Positions 1-5,370 of a stretch of 5,489 bases of DNA are shown piece after piece. Source of the DNA: a bacterium (GTDB lineage: Bacteria > Chloroflexota > Dormibacteria > UBA8260 > Bog-877); contig JAJYWM010000190.1 in NCBI GenBank assembly GCA_021791455.1, positions 1 to 5,489 on the forward strand, given 5' to 3'. Every line of letters starts with the position of its first letter. Positions within the stretch are counted from its first letter, which is position 1. The translations under genes and the position numbers were made by a program. The notes below the pieces were generated by a model that ran no database searches, was not told where the DNA came from, and saw only the letters and a list, made by a program, of their open reading frames with translations.

Positions 1-1128
1 ACTCTCCCGCAGACCGATGGCGCCGACCAGTTCCCAGGCGTAGTTGTCGCCGCTCCAGACGTTGATCCCGCGGTCCGCTAGCAGCCTGGCGACGTCATCG
101 GCGGAGCGCCCACTCAGATTGAAATACGCGGTTGGGGCTCGCCTCTCGGCTCGCCCGTAAAGGGTCACGTGGGGCATCTGCTCGAGCCCAGCCAGCATCG
201 TGGAGAAGAGCTCACCTTCGTACTCCTCGACCGCCGCCATCGCCTCCAGGAGCCTCTCCCGGCGAGTGCCGGTGCCGGTGGCCAGGCCCGCCAGGTGGTT
301 CACGGCCGCGGTGACTCCGGCGAGGTCGGCGAAGCCGGGTGTGCCCAGTTCGAAACGGTCGGGCACGTCGTCGCTCGAGGGCACTAGCTTGTCGGGCTCA
401 AGGGTCTCCAGCAACTCCGGGGCGGCCACCACGGCACCGATGTGGGGCCCGCACCACTTGTAGGCGGACGTGGCGTAGAAGTCCGCCCCCAGCATGCCCA
501 TGTCCACCGCCATATGGGGCGTGGCGTGCACTCCGTCGACGTAGGTGAGCGCCCCGCTCCGATGAGCGATCGCGGTTATCCTGGGCACCTCGGGCCTGAC
601 TCCCAGAATGTTGCTGGACGCGGTCACCGCCACCAGCCTGGTCCGCTCCCCGACCAGCTCTTCGTACTGTTCCCAGGCCAAGGCCCCGGAGTCCCTGTCC
701 ACCTTGGCCCAGACAACCCTGGCACCCACATCCCGGGCGGCCTGGACCCAGGGCCTGATGTCGGCGTCGTGATCCAGCTGCGAGACCACGACCTCATCGC
801 CAGGCCGCCAGGTTTTCGAGATCGCGCGCGCCATCCGATAGGTCAGAGTGGTCATGTTGGGGCCGAGGACCACCCCCTGGGGACTGCCCCCGACCAGGTC
901 GGCGACCGCGCGGCGACACTCCTCCACGATCTGGTCACTGCGCTGACTGGCGGGGAACATTCCCTCCGTATTGCCCATTCCCCCGCGGTAGGCATCAGAG
1001 ATGGCGGCGATGACGGCCTCCGGAACCTGGGTGCCGGCCGCCCCATCGAGATATGCGAAGCCATCCCGGAGGGCGGGAAAGTCCGCCCGCACCTCCGCCA
1101 CCGCAAACCGTGAAACTGGCCTTGCCAA
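1..1128 (-). CDS. Cysteine desulfurase-like class V aminotransferase (VC1184/Rv3778c-type family), C-terminus cut by window edge
   Basis: This is a fold-type I PLP enzyme, read on the minus strand and open to base 1. I see 376 codons; the family is usually about 400 residues, so roughly 25 are missing. Counting from the TTG at 1128, the N-terminus carries the family-like AYLDGAAGTQVP. HDADIRPW, typical of this subfamily, starts at residue 120. VDGVHATPH includes Asp198, the expected partner of the PLP pyridine nitrogen. YKWCGPHIG contains Lys224, the expected Schiff-base lysine. ELGTPGF follows. The cysteine that SufS/IscS use for desulfuration appears replaced by Tyr363 in SGDNYAWEL, so real desulfurase activity is doubtful and the true reaction is unknown. 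I prefer TTG 1128 because GGGAG lies 7 nt upstream of it. GTG 1101 is the alternative, but has no clear ribosome site. Family assignment is strong; function and exact start are not. Confidence 0.9.
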   Translation of the reverse strand, partial: MARPVSRFAVAEVRADFPALRDGFAYLDGAAGTQVPEAVIAAISDAYRGGMGNTEGMFPASQRSDQIVEECRRAVADLVGGSPQGVVLGPNMTTLTYRMARAISKTWRPGDEVVVSQLDHDADIRPWVQAARDVGARVVWAKVDRDSGALAWEQYEELVGERTRLVAVTASSNILGVRPEVPRITAIAHRSGALTYVDGVHATPHMAVDMGMLGADFYATSAYKWCGPHIGAVVAAPELLETLEPDKLVPSSDDVPDRFELGTPGFADLAGVTAAVNHLAGLATGTGTRRERLLEAMAAVEEYEGELFSTMLAGLEQMPHVTLYGRAERRAPTAYFNLSGRSADDVARLLADRGINVWSGDNYAWELVGAIGLRES

Positions 1129-1193
1129 GAGATTTCTCCCAACTGCGAGCTGGTATACCTGCCCTAGGGCGCGGGGTGCCTGAGCGGGTCGCA

Positions 1194-1224
1194 CCTTGGG
1201 TGATGCTCCAAGGCGTCATCACCC
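1194..1224 (-). promoter_or_regulatory. Two mutually exclusive hairpins upstream of the PLP enzyme (possible leader element)
   Basis: GGGTGATG (1198-1205) and CATCACCC (1217-1224) form a perfect 8-bp stem with an 11-nt loop. CCTTGG (1194-1199) and CCAAGG (1208-1213) form a perfect 6-bp stem that uses some of the same bases, so both cannot exist at once. The element lies about 66-96 nt upstream of the TTG start. Such competing stems are typical of attenuators, but no transcription start is mapped and no known riboswitch class is convincingly matched. The structure is seen; its function is inferred. Confidence 0.3.
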
Positions 1225-1363
1225 CTGCCCGGGATGTTAGCGGCCCGGGGAGTGGCCGGCGGTGGTTGGGACCCCGGGGGTACCGGCCGGGGCCGCCCAA
1301 TAGGGAGCGTCGAAGACGACAGGCAACCACGGCTGGTGCGACACCCCTCCGCTCCGATTTGGG

Positions 1364-1400
1364 GGAGCGGGTCAGTTTGAACCGCGCCGGTCACTTTTGA
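1364..1400 (+). repeat. GGGTCA..TTTGA tandem motif, left copy (possible IS-end remnant)
   Basis: Two similar units follow each other: GGGTCAGTTTGAACC (1369-1383) and GGTCACTTTTGA (1389-1400). The 20-mer at 1364-1383 matches the reverse complement of 4301-4320 at 16 of 20 positions. Repeated GGGTCA/TTTGA units in non-coding DNA resemble the multi-repeat ends of IS21-family elements, as I recall them. No istA/istB coding sequence is present, so at most this is a relic. Confidence 0.3.
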
Positions 1401-1427
1401 GCTCGTGAAGTGCGCTCACCTTGCGCC

Positions 1428-1442
1428 GGGGCCACTGGCCCC
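1428..1442. terminator. GC-rich hairpin, possible weak terminator of the exporter operon
   Basis: GGGGCCA (1428-1434) and TGGCCCC (1436-1442) form a perfect inverted repeat around one base; a real hairpin would open a few inner pairs. It lies about 140 nt downstream of the permease stop on the minus strand. No U-tract follows in either direction, so it is not a canonical intrinsic terminator. Confidence 0.2.
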
Positions 1443-1580
1443 CTGGGCAAGTTCTCTGATGTGAACGAATTTGGAGGGCGGGCACGGGCACACGCGCCAG
1501 GTTCCGGACTTCCAGTGATGCGAGCAGCGGCACCTGACGTGCTTGGCGGTGCGTGCGGTGTGGCCGGGACGAGGGGAGAG

Positions 1581-2342
1581 TCAGATCATGGCGTGTCGGA
1601 ACTCTCTGACCGCCAATCCAACGGCCAACATTGCCAGACCGGCAATGATCACAAAGCCCTTGGCCACAGCCAAGGTGGCGACGTTGCCGTCAAAGAGGGC
1701 GCGTTCCGCACCCACCGCATAGAGCAGGGGGTTGAGGTCGGCCAGGCGCTGCAGCCATGCTGGGGCGAAACGGATGGGCAGGAGTATTCCGGAGAGAAGG
1801 AGCAGCGGCAGGGTAGCGGAGAACACCAGGGCGCCGAAGGTGTCCTCACTTCGGATCCGCAGGGCACCGGCGTAGGAGACGGCGCCCATGAGGAACGCCA
1901 AGAGAGCCACGAGGACAAAGGCGAGCAGGAGTCCCGGCAGCTTCGCCGTCAGCCCGAGGGGCAGTGCCACGGCCACGATGATCAACGCCTGCACGAGGAG
2001 GGTTGCGGCATCACGAAGGATCCGGCCCAAGAGCAGACCGACCCGACTCACAGGAGTGACCCACATCCGCTCCAGCACCCCGCTGCGTAACTCGGAGATC
2101 AGCGACCACCCGCCACTCGAGATGCTGAAGAGGGCGATCTGGATCATGAGGCCGGGCACGAACCACTGGTAGCTGCCTTCGTGGGCCACTCTGGAGAGGC
2201 TGGATACCGACGTCAGCAGGGGCGCGAAAAGCAGGAGGTAGAGGATCGGCTGAATCAGGCTCACCCCAACCAGGAGCGGGCTCGTCACGCTGCGGCTGAA
2301 GTAGCGGGCGAAAACGATCCGAACGTCGCGCAGGACCCCCAT
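1581..2342 (-). CDS. ABC-2 type transporter permease, DrrB-like
   Basis: This 253-residue integral membrane protein is the membrane half of an exporter of the DrrB/NodJ type. About six hydrophobic segments can be seen near residues 22-43, 59-80, 104-129, 137-160, 168-190 and 225-246. The ABC-2 family motif LERMWVTPVSR (90-100) lies in the cytoplasmic loop that normally contacts the ATPase. The conserved stretch from LLSGILLP to NPLLYAVGAERALF (182-217) precedes the last membrane segment. Length and topology are normal for the family. The ATG directly follows the TGA of the ATPase gene (TGAATG, no spacer), with a weak AGGG 8 nt before it, so translational coupling is likely. Members usually work as homodimers with two ATPase subunits to export drugs, antibiotics or lipids. 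The substrate cannot be read from the sequence. Confidence 0.93.
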   Translation of the reverse strand: MGVLRDVRIVFARYFSRSVTSPLLVGVSLIQPILYLLLFAPLLTSVSSLSRVAHEGSYQWFVPGLMIQIALFSISSGGWSLISELRSGVLERMWVTPVSRVGLLLGRILRDAATLLVQALIIVAVALPLGLTAKLPGLLLAFVLVALLAFLMGAVSYAGALRIRSEDTFGALVFSATLPLLLLSGILLPIRFAPAWLQRLADLNPLLYAVGAERALFDGNVATLAVAKGFVIIAGLAMLAVGLAVREFRHAMI

Positions 2343-3317
2343 TCAGGCAGCCCTGTCCCGCAAAGACCGTCCTGTGTAGCGCAGGAAGACATCGTCCAGG
2401 GTGGGCCTAGAGAAGCTTAGTGTGACCAGTTCCAGCCCCGCGTTGCTGAGCTCTGCCAGCAGCCCGGGAGCCGCTTGCTCACCGCAGTCCACGTACAGGC
2501 GAATGCTGTCACCATCCAAGGCTGCATCCCTCACGTAGGGCAGGGTGTCCAGCGTGTGAAGGGCGAGCTCAGGGTTCTCGCGCACCCGCAGGGTGACGCC
2601 GTCGCCGCTCACGGTCCGCTTCAGTTGGTCGGGAGTGCCCTGGGCCACGGTGCGGCCCCGATCGATGATGGCGAGTTGGTCGCAGAGGACGTCCGCCTCC
2701 TCCAGGTAGTGGGTGGTGAGAAAGATGGTGGTGCCCTGGTCACGCAGCCGCCGCAACTCCTCCCATAGGTTGGCTCGGCTCTGAGGATCAAGCCCGGTAG
2801 TGGGTTCGTCGAGGAAGAGAAGCGTAGGCTGGTGCACCAGACCGAGGGCGACATCGAGCCTGCGGCGCTGACCGCCGGAGTAGGTTTCGGTGCGGCGGAG
2901 AGAGCAGTCAGTCAGGCCGAAGGCGCTGAGCAACTCATCTGCCCGACGCTCCGCGAGAACCCGGGACAACCCATAGAGGAGACTCTGGAAGACGAGTTCA
3001 TCGCGCCCGGACACCGAATGGTCACTTCCGCACCTCTGACCCACATATCCGATCCGTCGGCGCACTGTCCGGGGCTCGCGGCGCAGGTCCGCGCCCGCGA
3101 CCTCCGCCTCCCCGGCCGTCAGGGGCACGAGTGTGGCCAGCATCCGCATCACAGTGGTCTTGCCGGCCCCGTTCGGTCCGAGGAATCCGAAGATCCCGCC
3201 GGCTTCGACGATCAAGTCCACTCCGGCGACGGCCTCCACCTGCCCGCTGCGCGCCAGGTAGGTCCGCCGAAGTCCACGGGCCTGAATCGCTGGCCGGGAA
3301 TGCGGTAGTGTGTGCAT
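2343..3317 (-). CDS. ABC transporter ATP-binding protein, DrrA-like (drug exporter type)
   Basis: This complete 324-residue cytoplasmic ATPase energises the exporter. Motifs in order: Walker A GPNGAGKT (47-54), Q-loop Gln94 in YVGQ, signature YSGGQ (146-150), Walker B LLFLDE (166-171), D-loop GLDP (175-178) and H-loop His203 in TTHYLEEAD. All key residues are intact. After about residue 215 comes the extra C-terminal domain typical of DrrA-type exporters, ending with SFSRPTLDDVFLRYTGRSL (291-309). The ATG at 3317 is supported by AGGA 7 nt upstream. It is the first gene of the operon, ahead of the permease, and is divergent from a MarR regulator, an arrangement common for inducible multidrug exporters. 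The exporter class is well supported; the substrate and resistance phenotype are unknown. Confidence 0.95.
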   Translation of the reverse strand: MHTLPHSRPAIQARGLRRTYLARSGQVEAVAGVDLIVEAGGIFGFLGPNGAGKTTVMRMLATLVPLTAGEAEVAGADLRREPRTVRRRIGYVGQRCGSDHSVSGRDELVFQSLLYGLSRVLAERRADELLSAFGLTDCSLRRTETYSGGQRRRLDVALGLVHQPTLLFLDEPTTGLDPQSRANLWEELRRLRDQGTTIFLTTHYLEEADVLCDQLAIIDRGRTVAQGTPDQLKRTVSGDGVTLRVRENPELALHTLDTLPYVRDAALDGDSIRLYVDCGEQAAPGLLAELSNAGLELVTLSFSRPTLDDVFLRYTGRSLRDRAA

Positions 3318-3324
3318 GTGCTGA

Positions 3325-3328
3325 TCCT
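3325..3328 (-). promoter_or_regulatory. Ribosome binding site of the ABC ATPase gene
   Basis: AGGA on the minus strand lies 7 nt before the ATG at 3317 and supports that start. It directly adjoins the palindrome at 3329-3338, so transcripts of this operon must begin in or very near the operator unless the promoter lies inside marR. Confidence 0.6.
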
Positions 3329-3338
3329 ACTATATAGT
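3329..3338. promoter_or_regulatory. Perfect 10-bp palindrome, probable MarR operator over the divergent promoters
   Basis: ACTATATAGT is a perfect palindrome in the 40-bp gap between two divergent genes, and it stands out as AT-rich in GC-rich surroundings. Each strand reads TATAGT inside it, a plausible -10 for both directions; no convincing -35 is visible. MarR proteins bind short palindromes over their own and the neighbouring promoter, so an operator role is the natural reading. The site is seen; binding is inferred. Confidence 0.5.
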
Positions 3339-3351
3339 GCAGTGGCTACAC
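3337..3351. repeat. Imperfect inverted repeat next to the palindrome (possible second operator half)
   Basis: GTGCAG (3337-3342) and CTACAC (3346-3351) pair at 5 of 6 positions around TGG. It overlaps the edge of the 10-bp palindrome and ends 6 bp before the preferred marR start. It could extend the operator or be chance. Confidence 0.25.
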
Positions 3352-3357
3352 AATTAC

Positions 3358-3885
3358 ATGACGACACTATCTCCAGGAGAAGGTGAATCCGGCCGGGCTG
3401 ACGTAGCGCTCGACCGCTTCTATGAAGTCGGGGCCTACCGACCGGCGACCGAGGCCGTGGCCGCCCTAGACCGGCTCTGGGCTCTAAGCCTGCTTTTGGG
3501 CGAGCTCATGCAACGTGGCCTCGCCGAGCGCGGCATCACCCTGGCCCGCGCGGCGGTGATCTCCCTTCTCGCCCGGGGGGGTCCTTCCACCCAGCGCGCG
3601 CTGAGCCTCGTGCTCCGGGTCACCCCTCGCAACATCACTGGCCTGGTGGACGCCCTGGAGGGCGAGGGCCTGGTGATCCGGGCTCCCCACCCTTCCGACA
3701 GAAGGGCCACCCTCGTGAGCCTTACCGAGGCGGGGACTGCTCTCGCCACCACCCTGAAACGCGACCAGGACGCCTTTGCCGAGCGGCTCTTCGGGCAAGT
3801 TAACCCCGAGACTCTCCGAGCGTTCACGGGCACGGTCGACAGCATCGTCGTGCAGGTGGAGCAGCGCCTGAAATCGGCCCGCTGA
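3358..3885 (+). CDS. MarR-family transcriptional regulator, divergent from the exporter
   Basis: This 175-residue DNA-binding protein has the MarR winged-helix layout. A dimerisation helix spans about 33-58. Helix-turn-helix helices span about 62-101, with the recognition helix near TPRNITGLVDALE (89-101). The wing holds the hallmark DRR in HPSDRRATLVSLTEAG (111-126). C-terminal helices (127-175) complete the dimer interface. MarR proteins usually repress a neighbouring exporter and themselves until a ligand binds, which fits the exporter operon transcribed away from it. I chose ATG 3358. A GTG at 3337 would add seven residues but lies within the operator palindrome. Neither start has a clear Shine-Dalgarno sequence, so a short-leader or leaderless mRNA is possible. 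The 32 residues before the domain are poorly conserved-looking. Class is confident; ligand unknown. Confidence 0.92.
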   Translation: MTTLSPGEGESGRADVALDRFYEVGAYRPATEAVAALDRLWALSLLLGELMQRGLAERGITLARAAVISLLARGGPSTQRALSLVLRVTPRNITGLVDALEGEGLVIRAPHPSDRRATLVSLTEAGTALATTLKRDQDAFAERLFGQVNPETLRAFTGTVDSIVVQVEQRLKSAR

Positions 3886-3902
3886 CGTCCTGGCCCTACG
3901 TC

Positions 3903-3920
3903 CAGATGGGCGCACATCTG
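3903..3920 (+). terminator. Short hairpin after marR, possible terminator
   Basis: CAGATG (3903-3908) and CATCTG (3915-3920) form a perfect 6-bp stem with a 6-nt loop, starting 17 nt after the marR stop. The following bases are TCCCCC rather than a U-tract, so termination here is only a suggestion from position. Confidence 0.25.
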
Positions 3921-3973
3921 TCCCCCAGCGCCAAGTGGGCCCGGAAAGGGACCAGAACGCGTGGGGAAACGCA

Positions 3974-4001
3974 CCGCACCGCAGCGGTCCGGTCGGTGCG
4001 G
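3974..4001. repeat. Perfect 8-bp inverted repeat with nested palindrome
   Basis: CCGCACCG (3974-3981) and CGGTGCGG (3994-4001) form a perfect stem around a 12-nt loop. A competing 11-bp palindrome, ACCGCAGCGGT (3978-3988), shares bases with the left arm. This would be a very stable GC hairpin about 90 nt after marR. It may terminate or protect the transcript; no function can be shown. Confidence 0.3.
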
Positions 4002-4280
4002 CCGCCGCTGCCACCGTAGCCCGGTCGAAGATCTCAGAGGTTGCGGAGAGGCATCCTCGACCGCCGCCCACCAGCTCGGGAACCTCAACTGGGGCAACCT
4101 CCGAGCCAGATGGTGCCACCCCTACATGCCGGCGCCCGAACCAGGGTCGGGATTCGTGGCCGTCTCCGGTCAGAATCTCATGGCCGCCGCCATCCAAGCT
4201 GGTGGTGCGAGCGCGCAGCAAGGTTGGGCGCTCAGTCGGCCGTTTCCATCGATGTGCGGCCGGGGTCAGGAGCGGAGGGT

Positions 4281-4342
4281 CCCAAACCTTGGGTCGGGCT
4301 GATTCAAACCGACCCACTACCGATTTGACCCTATCCTTGACG
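4281..4342 (-). repeat. Inverted-repeat cluster with the right copy of the GGGTCA..TTTGA motif
   Basis: Read on the minus strand, GGGTCAAATCGG (4331-4320) and GGGTCGGTTTGAATC (4315-4301) are two related units. The 20-mer at 4301-4320 matches 1364-1383 in inverted orientation at 16 of 20 positions. On the plus strand, GGGTCGG (4291-4297) and CCGACCC (4309-4315) form a perfect 7-bp stem, and CCCAA/TTGGG (4281-4285, 4289-4293) a competing small one. The minus strand begins GTCAAGG at 4341, close to the TGTCAA-like tips I associate with IS21-family ends. No transposase is present, so a decayed end is only a possibility. Confidence 0.3.
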
Positions 4343-4398
4343 GGAGGCCGAGCCGTTCGCACAGGACCGGCCCCTCCCGAACTCCGATCGAACCAGCA

Positions 4399-4403
4399 GA
4401 GGG
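4399..4403 (+). promoter_or_regulatory. Ribosome binding site of the nitroreductase-like gene
   Basis: GAGGG lies 7 nt before the ATG at 4411 and fixes that start. Confidence 0.65.
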
Positions 4404-4410
4404 CCATACC

Positions 4411-4851
4411 ATGAGCGATCCCACCCCGTCTGAGCAGCCGGTCCTGTTCGGTGCCGAGCATGTCCGCCGCTATCAGGAGACGGACGGCGCGGAGGGCCAT
4501 GACTGGCGCGGCACCACCACCCTGATCCTCACGACCCAAGGTCGGTCCACCGGCGAGCTCCGTTCGACCCCCTTGATCTACAGGGAGTCTGACGGCTCGT
4601 ACGTCGTCGTGGCATCCAAGGGAGGCTCCCCGACGAACCCCGCCTGGTACCTCAACCTGCTCAAAGAACCCACCGCCGAGATCCAGGTCCTGGCCGACAG
4701 GATTAGGGTCAGGGCACGCACAGCCAAGGGGGCCGAGCGAGAGCGCCTGTGGGAGCTGATGACGCAGACCTGGCCCGCCTACGACGACTACAGGCTGAAG
4801 ACGTCCCGAGAGATCCCGGTCGTGGTTCTGGACCCTCTGGACCGCCCCTGA
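4411..4851 (+). CDS. Deazaflavin (F420)-dependent nitroreductase family protein (Ddn/DUF385-like)
   Basis: This 146-residue protein matches the small split-barrel Ddn/DUF385 family, which uses reduced F420 to reduce quinones, nitro compounds or other conjugated substrates, often at the membrane. Visible family signatures are TTQGRSTGELRSTPLIY (41-57), ASKGGSPTNPAWYLNL (68-83), where the cofactor phosphate and ring are expected to bind, and the tail YDDYRLKTSREIPVVVLDP (124-142). Length is normal, without signal peptide or membrane segment. The start is supported by GAGGG 7 nt upstream. It converges on the OsmC gene with 27 bp between stop codons, and the 525-bp upstream gap suggests its own promoter, although none is clear. 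The family is heavily expanded in actinomycetes and individual substrates are rarely known, so a specific activity should not be assumed. Confidence 0.9.
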   Translation: MSDPTPSEQPVLFGAEHVRRYQETDGAEGHDWRGTTTLILTTQGRSTGELRSTPLIYRESDGSYVVVASKGGSPTNPAWYLNLLKEPTAEIQVLADRIRVRARTAKGAERERLWELMTQTWPAYDDYRLKTSREIPVVVLDPLDRP

Positions 4852-4878
4852 TCCCCGGGCACCTACCCGCGGGCGGGC

Positions 4879-5316
4879 TCAGGCCAGCCGGGACTCCAGG
4901 GTGATCGTGGTGCCGGTGAGCGCCTTGCTCACCGGGCACTGGCTCTTGGCGTCATCGGCGACCTTGGCGAACTGCTCCGGGGTCAGGCCCTCGAGCCGAC
5001 CCACCACGGTCAGGTGGATCCCGCTGATGGCGAAGCCACCGGCCGGGTCCGGGCCCAGGGTCACCGCCGCACGGACGTCCAGCGACCCCGGGGTGCCGCC
5101 GGCCTGGGCGATCATGGCGGACAGCTGCATCGCATAGCAGGAGGCGTGGGCGGCCGCGATCAGCTCCTCAGGGCTGGTCGTCCCCTGGGCGTCATCGGCA
5201 GCCCTCTTTGGAAAGCTGACCTCATAGGTCGCAAGGCCGCTGCTTACCAGCTTCACCTCTCCCGTCCCCTGCTCCAGAGTCCCCTTCCAGGCGATCCGCG
5301 CTTCCCTGACCGGCAT
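4879..5316 (-). CDS. osmC: OsmC-type organic hydroperoxide reductase (peroxiredoxin)
   Basis: This 145-residue cytoplasmic thiol peroxidase reduces organic and fatty-acid hydroperoxides. The two redox cysteines are in place: Cys60 in HASCYAMQLS (peroxidatic) and Cys127 in SQCPVSKAL (resolving). Glu50 in TSPEELIAAAHA and an arginine near 38 match catalytic positions in the family. Length is nearly identical to classical OsmC (about 143). The frame stays open upstream, and longer starts (for example 5322 or 5436) are possible on paper. I chose ATG 5316 because GGAGGG sits 7 nt before it and the protein then begins at the usual family N-terminus. The stop lies 27 bp from the converging nitroreductase-like gene; that gap has only a 4-bp stem (4856-4869) and a CCCGCGGG palindrome, so a shared terminator is not clear. 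OsmC is distinguished from Ohr by its motif context, which is fairly but not absolutely certain. Confidence 0.92.
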   Translation of the reverse strand: MPVREARIAWKGTLEQGTGEVKLVSSGLATYEVSFPKRAADDAQGTTSPEELIAAAHASCYAMQLSAMIAQAGGTPGSLDVRAAVTLGPDPAGGFAISGIHLTVVGRLEGLTPEQFAKVADDAKSQCPVSKALTGTTITLESRLA

Positions 5317-5323
5317 GCCCATT

Positions 5324-5329
5324 CCCTCC
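5324..5329 (-). promoter_or_regulatory. Ribosome binding site that decides the osmC start
   Basis: GGAGGG on the minus strand lies 7 nt from ATG 5316 but only 1 nt from ATG 5322. It therefore favours the shorter protein starting MPVREARIAW. Confidence 0.7.
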
Positions 5330-5364
5330 AGCGCTGCTATCCCGATTGCCCTCGGTCCTCCTGG

Positions 5365-5370
5365 ATGATA
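5365..5370 (-). promoter_or_regulatory. Candidate -10 element of osmC
   Basis: TATCAT on the minus strand matches the -10 consensus at 5 of 6 positions and would give a leader of about 40 nt before ATG 5316. No matching -35 box is visible, so an alternative sigma factor or an activator would be needed. Confidence 0.3.

Larger units (their letters stand above)
1129..1580. other. Gene-free gap between the PLP enzyme and the exporter operon
   Basis: These 452 bases lie upstream of the minus-strand PLP enzyme and downstream of the minus-strand permease. No reading frame here resembles a protein I know. The gap holds overlapping hairpins at 1194-1224, two short perfect palindromes (GGTATACC at 1152-1159 and GCCCTAGGGC at 1161-1170), a repeat at 1364-1400 and a GC-rich hairpin at 1428-1442. 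On the minus strand, TATACC at 1157-1152 could act as a -10 for the PLP enzyme, but no good -35 is visible. Bases 1443-1580 show nothing I can name. Confidence 0.6.
3886..4410. other. 525-bp gene-free gap between marR and the nitroreductase-like gene
   Basis: Open frames exist on both strands here, but none resembles a known protein. The longest, on the minus strand, runs straight through marR and the start of the next gene, as expected of an antisense shadow. The gap contains hairpins at 3903-3920 and 3974-4001, and an inverted-repeat cluster at 4281-4342 that includes the right copy of the GGGTCA..TTTGA motif. TTGACC (4325-4330) and TTGACG (4337-4342) look like -35 boxes, but neither has a -10 at proper spacing. 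Its length is unusual beside the tight spacing elsewhere; decayed mobile DNA is one explanation. Confidence 0.55.

Noticed and set aside
442..1113. 223-residue plus-strand open frame
   Set aside because: It is antisense to the PLP enzyme, whose minus-strand translation has all expected motifs; the plus-strand product is low-complexity and Gly/Pro/His-rich.
1141..1224. Resemblance to a glycine riboswitch (GGAGCA and GCTCAGGCACC on the minus strand)
   Set aside because: The paired GGGAGAG-type segment and the conserved AACTCTCAGGC core are not present, so only scattered short matches remain.
1410..2090. 226-residue plus-strand open frame
   Set aside because: It lies mostly antisense to the ABC-2 permease and has a Gln/Glu/Gly-rich, unstructured composition typical of a shadow frame.
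3961..4302. Possible transposase remnant in the plus-strand frame of the second gap
   Set aside because: Its translation shows no DDE, helix-turn-helix or IstA/IstB-like motif in any frame I read.
4325..4342. TTGACC and TTGACG as -35 boxes for the nitroreductase-like gene
   Set aside because: Neither is followed by a -10-like hexamer at 16-18 bp; both lie within the repeat cluster.
3484..4539. 351-residue minus-strand open frame, the longest complete frame in the window
   Set aside because: It runs antisense through most of marR, the gap and the start of the nitroreductase-like gene. It shows no recognisable domain, and high GC makes such frames common.
4852..4878. Bidirectional terminator between the converging genes
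   Set aside because: Only a 4-bp stem and a loopless CCCGCGGG palindrome are present, with no U-tract on either side.
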